A stretch of 64,000 bases of DNA from Azorhizobium sp943371865. GTDB taxonomy: Bacteria; Pseudomonadota; Alphaproteobacteria; Rhizobiales; Xanthobacteraceae. A program made the position numbers and the translations under genes. The notes below the pieces were generated by a model that was not told the DNA's origin, searched no databases, and saw only the letters and a program-made list of their open reading frames with translations. The stretch spans positions 62,001-126,000 of the forward strand of contig NZ_CALRWL010000005.1 of assembly GCF_943371865.1 (NCBI RefSeq), in the 5' to 3' direction. Shown in pieces: positions 1 to 9,249 of this stretch. How positions within the stretch are numbered: the first letter of the stretch is position 1; each line of letters starts with the position of its first letter.

Positions 1-875
1 TTGCGCTGGCCGATGGCGGCGAACGCACCCAGCACCATGGAGGCGATGGCGACGAAGGTGACGATCTGCTGCCAGGCATGGGTCACGTGCGGCAGCGCCT
101 CGATGGCGACGCGGATGAACACTGCCATGGCTGCCACCTTGGGGGCAGTGGCGAAGAAGGCCGTGACCGGGGTCGGGGCGCCCTCATACACATCCGGCGT
201 CCACATGTGGAACGGCACGGCAGAGACCTTGAAGCACAGGCCGGCAAACAGGAACACGATGCCGAACACCAGCCCGAGGCTGGGCGCCGTGGCCACCTTG
301 GCGATTTCGAAGAAATTCACCGAGCCGGTGAAGCCATAGATCAGCGAGGCGCCATAGAGCAGCATGCCGGAGGAGAGCGCGCCCAGCACGAAATACTTCA
401 GGCCCGCCTCGGTGGAGCGCACCGAATCCCGGTTGATGGCCGCCACCACATAGAGCGCCAGGCTCATCAGTTCGAGGCCGAGGTAGAGCGCGATCAGATC
501 GCCGGCGGAAATCAGGATGCAGATGCCCAGCGAGGCCAGCACCACCAGCACCGCATATTCGAACCGCGCCTGCTGCGCCCGGTTCAGCCAGTCCACGGAC
601 ATGATCAGCGAGACCGCGGCACCCAGCAGCGCCACCGACTTCATGAAGCGCGAGAACGGATCGATCAGCATCGAGCCGTGGAAGCCGGAAATCGTCACCC
701 CCGGCTGCAGCAGCACGAGAACGCCCGCGGCCACCAGAGCGGCGATGGCAAGGCCATTCACCAGATTGGCGGACTTCTCGCCTTGGAACGCGCCGATCAG
801 GATCAGCACGATGGCGGAAAGCGCGAGCAGCAGTTCCGGAAGGACCGCGCCGAGCGGCGGCAGGACGGAGGGCAT
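1..875 (-). CDS. nuoN: NADH-quinone oxidoreductase subunit N (partial, C-terminus beyond window)
   Basis: Antiporter-like membrane subunit of respiratory complex I, one of the proton-pumping modules of the membrane arm. The start ATG (873-875) is followed by a hydrophobic N-terminus beginning MPSVLPPLGAVLPELLLALS, and the frame stays open to the window edge (about 291 codons). The last codons visible read GAFAAIGQRN, a family motif in the conserved proton-channel region. It is the last nuo gene, 14 bp after nuoM, as in most proteobacterial operons. Only the C-terminal part is missing, because the window ends; there is no sign of truncation in the gene itself. Confidence 0.95.
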   Translation of the reverse strand, partial: MPSVLPPLGAVLPELLLALSAIVLILIGAFQGEKSANLVNGLAIAALVAAGVLVLLQPGVTISGFHGSMLIDPFSRFMKSVALLGAAVSLIMSVDWLNRAQQARFEYAVLVVLASLGICILISAGDLIALYLGLELMSLALYVVAAINRDSVRSTEAGLKYFVLGALSSGMLLYGASLIYGFTGSVNFFEIAKVATAPSLGLVFGIVFLFAGLCFKVSAVPFHMWTPDVYEGAPTPVTAFFATAPKVAAMAVFIRVAIEALPHVTHAWQQIVTFVAIASMVLGAFAAIGQR

Positions 876-889
876 CGGACGACCTCGGA

Positions 890-2404
890 TCAGTGGCTGA
901 GCAGCAGCGCAGCGGTCTTCGCGGCGCTAGCGGCTGTCTCGGTACGGGCGACGACGAAGTTCACCGCGTGGGACGTCATGTCCAGCACCGGCGCCGGCCA
1001 GAAGCCGAACAGGATGGTGAGCACCACGAGCGGAACCATGATGCCGATCTCCCGCGGGGACAGATCGAGCATCTTGGACAGGTTTTCCTTCTCCAGCGGG
1101 CCGAAGATCACCCGCCAGTAGAGCCACAAAGCATAGGCCGCCGAGAGGATCACGCCGGTGGCGGCGAAGAAGGCCACCCAGGTGTTGCGCTCGAACGCCG
1201 CCAGCATGGTGAGGAACTCGCCCACGAAGCCGGAGGTGCCGGGCAGGCCCACATTGGCCATGGTGAAGATCATCAGCGCCGTGGCGTAGAGCGGCATGCG
1301 CTTCACGAGGCCGCCGTAAGCGGAGATCTCGCGGGTGTGCATGCGGTCGTAGATCACGCCGACGCAGAGGAACAGCGCGCCGGAGACGAAGCCGTGGGAG
1401 ACCATCAGGAACATGGCGCCCTGGAGGCCAGCCTCGTTGAAGCTGAAGATGCCCATGGTCACGAAGCCCATGTGGGCGATGGACGAATAGGCGATCAGCT
1501 TCTTGATGTCCTGCTGCACCAGCGCCACCAGTGAGGTGTAGATGATGGCCACCACGGACATGGTGAGCACCATGGGCGCGAACAGATGCGAGGCGTCGGG
1601 GAACATGGGCAGCGAGTAGCGCAGGAAGCCGTAGCCGCCCATCTTCAACAGGATGCCCGCCAGGATCACCGAGCCGGCGGTGGGCGCTTCCACGTGGGCG
1701 TCCGGCAACCAGGTGTGCACCGGCCACATGGGCATCTTCACCGCGAACGAAGCGAAGAAGGCGAGCCACAGCCAGGTCTGCATGCCGGCCGGGAAGCCGT
1801 GCGACATCAGCGTGGGCACATCGGTGGTGCCGGCCTGCCAGTACATGGCCATGATGGCCAGCATCATCAGCACCGAACCCAGCAGGGTGTAGAGGAAGAA
1901 TTTGAACGAGGCATAGATGCGCCGCGCCCCACCCCACACGCCGATGATCAGGAACATCGGGATCAGGGCCGCTTCGAAGAAGAAGTAGAACAGCACCAGA
2001 TCGAGCGCGCAGAAGGTGCCGACCATCAGGGTCTCAAGCACCAGGAAGCAGATCATGTACTCCTTCACCCGCTTCTTCACGCTCTCCCAGCTGGCCAGGA
2101 TGCAGAAGGGCATGAGGAAGGTGGTCAGGATCACGAACGGCAGCGAGATGCCGTCGACGCCCATGTGGTAGGCGGCAATCTCGCCCAGCCAGGGCTTCTT
2201 TTCCACGAACTGGAAGCCCGGCGCCGCGGCATCAAAGCCCGGCAGCAGCAGCAGCGACACCACGAAGGTGACGAGCGTGGTCCACAACGCCACCCAGCGG
2301 GCATTGCGCGCCGCCACTTCATCCTCGCCGCGCACGACGAAGATGAAGAGCGCCCCCACCAGGGGCAGGAAGGTGACGACGGAGAGGATCGGCCAGTCGG
2401 ACAT
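890..2404 (-). CDS. nuoM: NADH-quinone oxidoreductase subunit M
   Basis: Proton-pumping antiporter-like subunit of complex I, inner membrane, 504 residues, the usual size. The start is the ATG giving MSDWPILSVV; an upstream in-frame GTG would add nine residues overlapping nuoL and is unlikely. About fourteen hydrophobic segments can be seen. The conserved stretch FAVKMPMWPVHTWLPDAHVE carries the family's channel lysine and the HTWLPDAH signature. It begins 2 bp after the nuoL stop, so the two are almost certainly translated from one message. Confidence 0.97.
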   Translation of the reverse strand: MSDWPILSVVTFLPLVGALFIFVVRGEDEVAARNARWVALWTTLVTFVVSLLLLPGFDAAAPGFQFVEKKPWLGEIAAYHMGVDGISLPFVILTTFLMPFCILASWESVKKRVKEYMICFLVLETLMVGTFCALDLVLFYFFFEAALIPMFLIIGVWGGARRIYASFKFFLYTLLGSVLMMLAIMAMYWQAGTTDVPTLMSHGFPAGMQTWLWLAFFASFAVKMPMWPVHTWLPDAHVEAPTAGSVILAGILLKMGGYGFLRYSLPMFPDASHLFAPMVLTMSVVAIIYTSLVALVQQDIKKLIAYSSIAHMGFVTMGIFSFNEAGLQGAMFLMVSHGFVSGALFLCVGVIYDRMHTREISAYGGLVKRMPLYATALMIFTMANVGLPGTSGFVGEFLTMLAAFERNTWVAFFAATGVILSAAYALWLYWRVIFGPLEKENLSKMLDLSPREIGIMVPLVVLTILFGFWPAPVLDMTSHAVNFVVARTETAASAAKTAALLLSH

Positions 2405-2406
2405 CG

Positions 2407-4332
2407 TCACACTCCGGCGAACATGAACCAAGTGATGAAGGCGGCAACGCCCACCAGCATCACGAAGGCATAATGATAGAGGTAGCCGGTCTGCAGACGG
2501 ACGACCTGTCCCGTCACGTCCAGCACGCGGGCGGAGACGCCGTCGGGGCCGAAGCCGTCGATGAGCATGCCGTCACCCTTCTTCCACAGCGTGCGGCCCA
2601 CCCACAGAGCGGGGCGCACGAACAGGAAGTTGTAGATTTCGTCGAAGTACCACTTGTTGAGCAGGAACTGGTACAGCGCATCCTGGCTCTGGGCGAGGCG
2701 CACCGGCACGGTGCGGTCCACCACGTAGAACCAGTAGGCCACCAGGAACCCCAGCGCCATCATGCCGGTGGCCGCATAGGCCGCCCAGCCGGGGATCTCA
2801 TGCATGGCGTGGAGAATGTGGTTCTCCTTGCCCATGAAGATGGAGTGGCGGAAGAACTCCTCAACCCCGTGGCCGACGAAGATGCCGTAGAAGGCCATGC
2901 CCGCGAACACCGCGCCGAAGCTGAGCACCGCCAGGGGAATGGTCATCACCAGCGGCGATTCATGCGCCGCCTCATAGTGGTGGTGGTCATGGGCATGGCC
3001 ATGGAAGGTCAGGAACACCAGACGCCAGCTGTAGAAGGAGGTCAGGCCCGCCGCCAGCACGGTCATCCAATAGGCATAGACCGAGAAGTGCGAGTGGCTG
3101 GCATAGGCCGCCTCGATGATCGCATCCTTGGAATAATAGCCCGCCAGGAAGGGGAAGCCGGTGATGGCCAGGGTGCCGATCATCATGGCGCCATAGGTGA
3201 AGGGGATCTTCTTATAGAGCCCGCCCATGTGCCGCATGTCCTGCTCGTGGTGCATCGCATGGATGACCGAGCCGGCGCCGAGGAACAGCAGCGCCTTGAA
3301 GAAGGCGTGCGTCAGCAGATGGAACATGCCGATGGAATAGGCGCCCGAGCCCATGGCCACGAACATGTAGCCCAGTTGCGAGCAGGTGGAATAAGCGATC
3401 ACCTTCTTGATGTCGTTCTGCACCAAGGCGATGGTCGCCGCGAACATGGCGGTGGTGGCACCGACGATGGTCACCACGTCGAGAGCGGTGGGCGACAGTT
3501 CGAACAGCGGCGACATACGCGCCACCATGAACACGCCGGCGGTCACCATGGTGGCCGCATGGATCAGGGCCGACACCGGGGTCGGGCCTTCCATGGCGTC
3601 CGGCAGCCAGGTGTGCAGCAGGAACTGCGCCGACTTGCCCATGGCGCCGATGAACAGCAGCAGCGCGATCACCGTCGGCGCATCCCAATGGTGGCCAAGG
3701 AAGTTGATGGTCTTGCCGGCCAGGCTCGGGGCCTGGGCGAACACTGTGTCGAAATTCACCGCGCCGGTCATCACGAACACGGCGAAGATGCCCAGCATGA
3801 AGCCGAAGTCGCCGACGCGGTTGACCACGAATGCCTTCATGGCGGCGGCGTTGGCCGATGGCTTCTCATACCAGAAGCCGATCAGCAGATAGGAGGCCAG
3901 ACCCACGCCTTCCCAGCCGAAGAACAGCTGCACCAGATTGTCGGCGGTCACCAGCATCAGCATGGCGAAGGTGAACAGCGACAGATAGGCGAAGAAGCGC
4001 TGGCGGCTCGGATCCTCGTGCATGTAGCCGATGGAATAGAGATGCACGAGCGACGACACGGTCGTCACCACGATCAGCATGATGACCGTCATGGTGTCGA
4101 TGCGCAGCGCCCAGTCGATCTTCAGATCGCCCACATAGATCCACTGCATGAGCTGGACGCGGGTATCGGCGCCGCCGAAGCCCACGCGCACGAATGCGAT
4201 CCAGGACAGCAGGCAGGCGATGAACAGCAGCGCGGTCGTCACGAGCTCGGACGGACGCGGCCCCAGGATGCGCCCGAACAGGCCGGCGATCAGAAAGCCG
4301 ATGAGCGGGAGGAAGACGATGGCCTGATACAT
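2407..4332 (-). CDS. nuoL: NADH-quinone oxidoreductase subunit L
   Basis: Largest antiporter-like subunit of complex I (641 residues, slightly longer than the E. coli protein), at the distal end of the membrane arm. It has the family motifs FFGWEGVGLASYLLIGFWY and LLHTWLPDAMEGPTPVSALI. The C-terminus carries the extra helices that in known structures form the lateral helix. A His-rich loop (GHAHDHHHYEAAHE) lies in the later part; this is common in alphaproteobacterial NuoL. The start ATG is 4 bp after the nuoK stop. High confidence. Confidence 0.97.
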   Translation of the reverse strand: MYQAIVFLPLIGFLIAGLFGRILGPRPSELVTTALLFIACLLSWIAFVRVGFGGADTRVQLMQWIYVGDLKIDWALRIDTMTVIMLIVVTTVSSLVHLYSIGYMHEDPSRQRFFAYLSLFTFAMLMLVTADNLVQLFFGWEGVGLASYLLIGFWYEKPSANAAAMKAFVVNRVGDFGFMLGIFAVFVMTGAVNFDTVFAQAPSLAGKTINFLGHHWDAPTVIALLLFIGAMGKSAQFLLHTWLPDAMEGPTPVSALIHAATMVTAGVFMVARMSPLFELSPTALDVVTIVGATTAMFAATIALVQNDIKKVIAYSTCSQLGYMFVAMGSGAYSIGMFHLLTHAFFKALLFLGAGSVIHAMHHEQDMRHMGGLYKKIPFTYGAMMIGTLAITGFPFLAGYYSKDAIIEAAYASHSHFSVYAYWMTVLAAGLTSFYSWRLVFLTFHGHAHDHHHYEAAHESPLVMTIPLAVLSFGAVFAGMAFYGIFVGHGVEEFFRHSIFMGKENHILHAMHEIPGWAAYAATGMMALGFLVAYWFYVVDRTVPVRLAQSQDALYQFLLNKWYFDEIYNFLFVRPALWVGRTLWKKGDGMLIDGFGPDGVSARVLDVTGQVVRLQTGYLYHYAFVMLVGVAAFITWFMFAGV

Positions 4333-4336
4333 GCCC

Positions 4337-4645
4337 TCAGCCCTTCATGGCGTTGATGTCCTCGACGGCGATCGATCCGCGATTGCGGAAGAACACCACG
4401 AGGATGGCGAGGCCGATGGCCGCCTCGGCGGCCGCGACGGTCAGCACCAGGAGCGCGAACACCTGACCCACCAGATTGCCCTGGAAGGCGGAGAAGGCGA
4501 CGAGGTTGATGTTCACGGCGAGCAGGATCAGCTCCACCGACATCAAGATGACGATGACGTTCTTCCGATTGAGGAAGATGCCCAGCGTTCCCAGCGTGAA
4601 CAGGATCGCGGCCAGCGTCAGATAATGGGAAAGTCCGATTTCCAT
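4337..4645 (-). CDS. nuoK: NADH-quinone oxidoreductase subunit K
   Basis: Small membrane subunit of complex I, 102 residues, the standard length, with three transmembrane helices. Visible family features are MEIGLSHYLTLAAILFTLG at the N-terminus, the acidic residue in SVELILLAVN, and the second conserved glutamate in VAAAEAAIGLAI. These buried glutamates belong to the proton-translocation axis in the family. It lies between nuoJ and nuoL with short gaps. Confidence 0.97.
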   Translation of the reverse strand: MEIGLSHYLTLAAILFTLGTLGIFLNRKNVIVILMSVELILLAVNINLVAFSAFQGNLVGQVFALLVLTVAAAEAAIGLAILVVFFRNRGSIAVEDINAMKG

Positions 4646-4657
4646 CTTCCCCGCTCC

Positions 4658-5269
4658 TCAGATGCCCTGGCCCGGACGCACCTTGACCACCTCGACGGCG
4701 GACTTGGCGGTGCGGGCGACCTGGGCGGAGATATTTTGGCGCTTCACGTTGGGCTTGTGGCGCAGCGTCAGGACGATGGCCCCGATCATCGCCACCAGCA
4801 GCACGAAGCCGGCGATCTGGAAGTAGTAGATATAGTCGGTGTAGAGCACCTGCCCGAGCGCGTAGGTGTTGCCGCGCGGATAGGTCATCACCGCATTCTG
4901 CGCCAGCGTGCTGATGCCCGGCCCCATGGCCCAGCTGCCCACCACCAGCACCAGTTCGGCCAGGAAGATCAGCCCGATCAGCAGGCCCACCGGCAGATAT
5001 TGCAGGAAGCCCTGGCGCAGCTCGACGAAGTCCACGTCCAGCATCATCACCACGAACAGGAACAGCACCGCCACCGCGCCCACATAGACCACCACCAGGA
5101 TGAGGGCCAGGAACTCGGCCCCGATCAGGATGAACAGCCCCGCCGCGTTCACGAACGCGAGGATGAGGAACAGAACCGAGTGCACGGGGTTACGCGACGA
5201 GATCACCATGAAGGCGGACGCCACCAGGATGAACGCGAAGAGATAGAAAAACGCTGCCGCGAAACTCAT
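4658..5269 (-). CDS. nuoJ: NADH-quinone oxidoreductase subunit J
   Basis: Membrane subunit of complex I, 203 residues, with five predicted hydrophobic helices. The start is the ATG giving MSFAAAFFYLFAFILVAS; an in-frame extension of 33 residues upstream is Arg-rich, unlike the family, and was rejected. The segment VVVYVGAVAVLFLFVVMMLD is the characteristic third helix. The C-terminus after residue about 175 is polar and variable. It follows nuoI after an unusually long 237-bp gap that holds two strong hairpins. Confidence 0.96.
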   Translation of the reverse strand: MSFAAAFFYLFAFILVASAFMVISSRNPVHSVLFLILAFVNAAGLFILIGAEFLALILVVVYVGAVAVLFLFVVMMLDVDFVELRQGFLQYLPVGLLIGLIFLAELVLVVGSWAMGPGISTLAQNAVMTYPRGNTYALGQVLYTDYIYYFQIAGFVLLVAMIGAIVLTLRHKPNVKRQNISAQVARTAKSAVEVVKVRPGQGI

Positions 5270-5412
5270 GCGCCGAGCTCCCCTCTCCGCGACGCGGTGG
5301 CGCCGATCATTTCCGGCCGCGCGTCGCTGCCGGCCCGTCGATAGCCCGTACCCATCGCCCAAGTCCACTGTCCGTGGGGCCCGCAGAACGCCGGCCCCGT
5401 GATAATTGCCCC

Positions 5413-5493
5413 GCTCCCGCCGAAAGCGGGAGCTTCCCCTTGGCGCACCGAGCGGCGCGCCCGTCCCTCATGTTCGCCGGCTGCGGCAGCCGG
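5413..5493 (-). promoter_or_regulatory. Two strong hairpins in the nuoI-nuoJ gap
   Basis: The 237-bp space between nuoI and nuoJ contains two perfect inverted repeats: GCTCCCGC/GCGGGAGC with a 5-nt loop (5413-5433), and GCCGGCTGC/GCAGCCGGC around a single base (5475-5493). Neither is followed by a T-run on the minus strand, so they do not look like simple intrinsic terminators. They could be sites of message processing or stabilisation, or repetitive palindromes. The structure is seen directly; the role is inference. Confidence 0.5.
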
Positions 5494-5506
5494 CGGTCTC
5501 AGCCGC

Positions 5507-5995
5507 TCAGCGGTACGGCGCGTCCAACGCGATGGAACGCGCGATCTCGCGCTCCCAGCGGTCGCCGTTCGCCAGCAGCTTGTCCTTGTCGTAATACAGC
5601 TCTTCCCGGGTCTCGGTGGCGAACTCGAAGTTCGGTCCCTCGACGATGGCATCCACCGGGCAGGCTTCCTGGCAGAAGCCGCAATAGATGCACTTCACCA
5701 TGTCGATGTCATAACGGGTGGTGCGGCGGGTGCCGTCGTTGCGGCGCGGGCCGGCCTCGATGGTGATGGCCTGCGCCGGGCAGATGGCTTCGCACAGTTT
5801 GCACGCGATGCAGCGCTCTTCGCCGTTGGGATAGCGGCGCAGCGCATGCTCGCCGCGGAACCGCGGCGAGATCGGGTTCTTCTCGAACGGATAGTTGATG
5901 GTGGCCTTGGGCGCGAAGAAATAGCGCATGGCCAGGAAGAAGCCCGACACCAGCTCGGTCAGGAAAATGGCGCGTGCGGCCTGGTCAAGTTTCAT
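5507..5995 (-). CDS. nuoI: NADH-quinone oxidoreductase subunit I (2x[4Fe-4S])
   Basis: Peripheral-arm ferredoxin-like subunit of complex I that carries clusters N6a and N6b and passes electrons towards NuoB. It has 162 residues, normal for alphaproteobacteria. Both cluster motifs are intact: CIACKLCEAICP and CIYCGFCQEACP. The amphipathic N-terminus (FLTELVSGFFLAMRYFFAPK) anchors it at the membrane arm. The start ATG is 64 bp after the nuoH stop region begins on the other side; transcription order is nuoH, nuoI, nuoJ. Confidence 0.97.
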   Translation of the reverse strand: MKLDQAARAIFLTELVSGFFLAMRYFFAPKATINYPFEKNPISPRFRGEHALRRYPNGEERCIACKLCEAICPAQAITIEAGPRRNDGTRRTTRYDIDMVKCIYCGFCQEACPVDAIVEGPNFEFATETREELYYDKDKLLANGDRWEREIARSIALDAPYR

Positions 5996-6059
5996 GGCCT
6001 CTCTCCCGCCGCCCGAAGGCGATCAGACAGATGGGGGGCGAAGGATCGGGTTGGGGCGA

Positions 6060-7079
6060 TCATCGCGGCGCCAGCCCGGTGAAGTGCAGCACGGAGGCGA
6101 CAACCACCACGGCCACCAGCGAGATCGGCAGGAACACCTTCCAGCCAAGGCGCATGAGCTGATCGTAGCGATAGCGCGGCACCATGGCCTTGGCCATGGC
6201 GAACATGAAGAACATGAAGCAGAGCTTCAGCATGAACCACACGATGCCCGGCACCCAGGTGAAGGGCGCGAACGGGATCGGCGACAGCCAGCCCCCCAGG
6301 AACAGGATGGTGCTCAGGGCGCACATGGTCACGATGGCCACATACTCGCCCAGCATGAACAGCAGGTAGGGCGTGGAGCCATATTCGGTCATGAAGCCCG
6401 CCACCAGCTCCGACTCCGCTTCCACCAGATCGAAGGGGGGGCGGTTGGTCTCGGCCAGCGCGGAGATGAAGAAGATGACGAACATGGGCAGCAGCGGCAG
6501 CCAGTACCAGCCGAGCATGCCCAGCTTAGTATCCTGCGCCAGCACCACCTTGCTGAGGTCCAGCGAGCCGGCGCACATCAGCACGGTCACCATCACGAAG
6601 CCGATGGAGACTTCGTAGGACACCATCTGCGCCGCCGAGCGCAGTGCCGCCAGGAAGGGATACTTCGAGTTCGAGGCCCAGCCGCCCATGATCACGCCAT
6701 AGACGCCCAGGGACGAGATGGCGAAAATGTAGAGCGTGCCGAGATTGAGGTTGGCGATCACCCAGCCGTCGGCGATGGGCACCACCGCCCAGGCGGCGAG
6801 CGCCAGCACGCAGGTCACCAGCGGCGCCAGCAGGAACACCACCTTGTTGGAGCCGGAGGGGATCACCGGCTCCTTGACCACGAACTTCAGCAGGTCGGCG
6901 AACGACTGGAACAGGCCGAACGGTCCCACCACATTGGGGCCGCGACGCATTTGCACCGCCGCCCAGATCTTGCGATCCGCCAGCAGCAGGAAGGCGATGA
7001 CGACGAGGAGCGCGACCAGCAGGGCAAGACTTTGGCCCAGAATGATCAGCACATGGATCAGGGTGTCCTGCCAACTCAT
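6060..7079 (-). CDS. nuoH: NADH-quinone oxidoreductase subunit H
   Basis: Membrane subunit of complex I that forms much of the quinone-entry cavity, 339 residues with about eight helices. The start is the ATG giving MSWQDTLIHVLIILG; 17 extra residues upstream would be Arg/Glu-rich and are not family-like. Signature stretches include RRGPNVVGPFGLFQSFADLL and AETNRPPFDLVEAESELVAG, the latter with the conserved acidic loop facing the quinone tunnel. It follows nuoG after 91 bp. Confidence 0.97.
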   Translation of the reverse strand: MSWQDTLIHVLIILGQSLALLVALLVVIAFLLLADRKIWAAVQMRRGPNVVGPFGLFQSFADLLKFVVKEPVIPSGSNKVVFLLAPLVTCVLALAAWAVVPIADGWVIANLNLGTLYIFAISSLGVYGVIMGGWASNSKYPFLAALRSAAQMVSYEVSIGFVMVTVLMCAGSLDLSKVVLAQDTKLGMLGWYWLPLLPMFVIFFISALAETNRPPFDLVEAESELVAGFMTEYGSTPYLLFMLGEYVAIVTMCALSTILFLGGWLSPIPFAPFTWVPGIVWFMLKLCFMFFMFAMAKAMVPRYRYDQLMRLGWKVFLPISLVAVVVVASVLHFTGLAPR

Positions 7080-7170
7080 GGGTTCTTCTCGCCCCTCGCG
7101 CTCCAGCCGGCCGAGGCAAAGGCCCGGCAACGGCTGTCAGATTGATCCCGGCCCTGGAAACACATGCGCC

Positions 7171-9249
7171 CTACTCCGCGGCGACAGCGGCGCTGCCCAG
7201 CCGCAAGGCCGAGCATTCCGCCAGCACGGCGGAGGCCCGTGCGATGGGGTTGGTCAGGTAAAAGTCACGGATCGCCGGAGCGAACGGCGCCTTGTCCGGC
7301 GTCCCGCCCACGCCCGCCAAGGCGGCCACGGCAGCCGCATCGGCGGGTTCCACCTCGTCGAGGCGGCCGAGATGGGGATGCGCCGACACCAGCGCCGCGC
7401 GCAAAGCGAACAGCGTATCGAACGGCAGCTTGTGGCCGAGCACTTCGGACAAGGCCCGCAGCACCGCCCAATCCTCACGCGCCTCGCCCGGCGGGAAGGC
7501 CGCGCGGTTGGCCAGCTGCGGCCGGCCTTCCGTATTCACATAGATGCCGGACTTCTCGGAATAGGCCGCGCCCGGCAGAATCACGTCGGCGCGATGGGCG
7601 CCGCGATCCCCATGGGTGCCCAGATAGACCACGAAGGCCCCCGGCGCCACGTCCACTTCATCGGCACCCAGCAGGAACACCACGTCCTGCGCCCCGGCGG
7701 CAACGATGCCGGCCGTATCGAGACCGCCTTCGCCGGGCACGAAGCCCACGTCCAGCGCACCCACGCGGCTGGCCGCCGTGTGCAGCACCGCAAAGCCGTT
7801 CCAGTCGTCCTTGATGGCGCCGCAGGCCACGGCCACGCGCGCCGCCAGGGAGAGCACCGCCGCGCCGTCGGCGCGGGCGAGCGCGCCCTGCCCCACGATC
7901 ACCAGCGGACGCTCGGCAGCTTTCAGCACATCGGCGAAGGTGCCGCTGCCGGTCAAATCGGCAAGGGTCTCCGGGCCTGCGCCCAGATATTCATAGGGAT
8001 AGGTCAGGTCCACATGGGGACCGACCAGCGCCACCTTCAGGCCACCGGCGCGCCAGCGCTTGCGGATGCGGGCATTGAGGATGGAGGCCTCATGCCGGGG
8101 ATCGGTGCCCACCAGCAGGATCGCGTCCGCATCCTCGATGGCGGCGATGCCGGCATTGAAGATGTACGCGGCGCGCCCCAGCGCGGGATCGAGCGCCGCG
8201 CCGTCCTGACGCGCGTCCATGTTGACCGCGCCGAGCTTGCCCAGCAGCTGCTTCAGCGCGAACACCTCTTCCACGCTGGCCAGATCACCGGCCAGGGCGC
8301 CGATGCGCGCGGGCGTGGTGGCCTTCACCTTGGCGGCGATGGTGTCGAAGGCTTCCTGCCAGGTGGCGGGGGCAAGGCGACCGTTCTTGCGCACATAGGG
8401 GCGGTCAAGACGCTGGGTCTTCAGGCCATCCCACACATAGCGGGTCTTGTCGGTGATCCATTCCTCGTTCACCGCTTCATTGACGCGCGGCAGAATGCGC
8501 ATCACTTCGCGGCCACGGGTGTCGATGCGGATGTTGGAGCCCACGGCGTCCATGACGTCGATGGATTCGGTCTTGGTCAGCTCCCACGGCCGGGCATGGA
8601 AGGCGTAGGGCTTGTGGGTCAGCGCGCCCACCGGGCACAGGTCCGCCACATTGCCCTGCAGCTCCGAGCGCATGGCGTGCTCGAGATAGGTGGTGATCTC
8701 CATGTCCTCGCCGCGCCCGATGGCGCCGAGGTCCGGCACGCCGGCCACTTCCGTGGAGAAGCGCACGCACCGGGTGCAATGGATGCAGCGGTTCATGGAG
8801 GTCCGCACCAGCGGGCCAATGTACTTGTCTTCCACCGCGCGCTTGTTCTCGGCGAAGCGGGAGCTATCCACGCCGTAGGCCATGGCCTGGTCCTGCAGAT
8901 CGCACTCGCCGCCCTGATCGCAGATCGGGCAATCCAGCGGGTGGTTGATGAGCAGGAACTCCATCACCCCTTCGCGGGCCTTCTTCACCATGGGGCTCTT
9001 GGTGAGCACCACCGGCGGCTCGCCATTGGGGCCGGGACGCAGATCCTTCACCGCCATGGCGCACGAGGCCGTGGGCTTGGGCGGACCGCCCTTCACTTCC
9101 ACCAGGCACATGCGGCAATTGCCGGCGATGGACAGGCGCTCATGGAAGCAGAAGCGCGGGATCTCGACGCCCGCGACTTCGCACGCCTGGAGCAGCGTGT
9201 ATTCGGCGGGGACATCGACCTCGGTGCCGTCGACGATGATCTTGCTCAT
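7171..9249 (-). CDS. nuoG: NADH-quinone oxidoreductase subunit G
   Basis: Iron-sulfur subunit of the NADH dehydrogenase module, 692 residues. The N-terminal ferredoxin domain carries the [2Fe-2S] cysteines (RFCFHERLSIAGNCRMCLVE and a later SCAM). The His-Cys3 cluster motif is at INHPLDCPICDQGGECDLQD, and the next [4Fe-4S] site at RCIHCTRCVRF with ADLCPVGALT. The C-terminal half is a molybdopterin-oxidoreductase-like domain that has lost its cofactor in this family. The start MSKIIVDGTEVDVP was chosen because its ATG overlaps the stop of the upstream pentapeptide gene (ATGA), showing translational coupling. Confidence 0.97.
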   Translation of the reverse strand: MSKIIVDGTEVDVPAEYTLLQACEVAGVEIPRFCFHERLSIAGNCRMCLVEVKGGPPKPTASCAMAVKDLRPGPNGEPPVVLTKSPMVKKAREGVMEFLLINHPLDCPICDQGGECDLQDQAMAYGVDSSRFAENKRAVEDKYIGPLVRTSMNRCIHCTRCVRFSTEVAGVPDLGAIGRGEDMEITTYLEHAMRSELQGNVADLCPVGALTHKPYAFHARPWELTKTESIDVMDAVGSNIRIDTRGREVMRILPRVNEAVNEEWITDKTRYVWDGLKTQRLDRPYVRKNGRLAPATWQEAFDTIAAKVKATTPARIGALAGDLASVEEVFALKQLLGKLGAVNMDARQDGAALDPALGRAAYIFNAGIAAIEDADAILLVGTDPRHEASILNARIRKRWRAGGLKVALVGPHVDLTYPYEYLGAGPETLADLTGSGTFADVLKAAERPLVIVGQGALARADGAAVLSLAARVAVACGAIKDDWNGFAVLHTAASRVGALDVGFVPGEGGLDTAGIVAAGAQDVVFLLGADEVDVAPGAFVVYLGTHGDRGAHRADVILPGAAYSEKSGIYVNTEGRPQLANRAAFPPGEAREDWAVLRALSEVLGHKLPFDTLFALRAALVSAHPHLGRLDEVEPADAAAVAALAGVGGTPDKAPFAPAIRDFYLTNPIARASAVLAECSALRLGSAAVAAE

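Noticed and set aside
78..1121. Long plus-strand open frames opposite nuo, ntr, trk and pdh genes
   Set aside because: These are antisense shadows in GC-rich DNA; their His/Arg/Gly/Gln-rich translations mirror the real genes on the minus strand.
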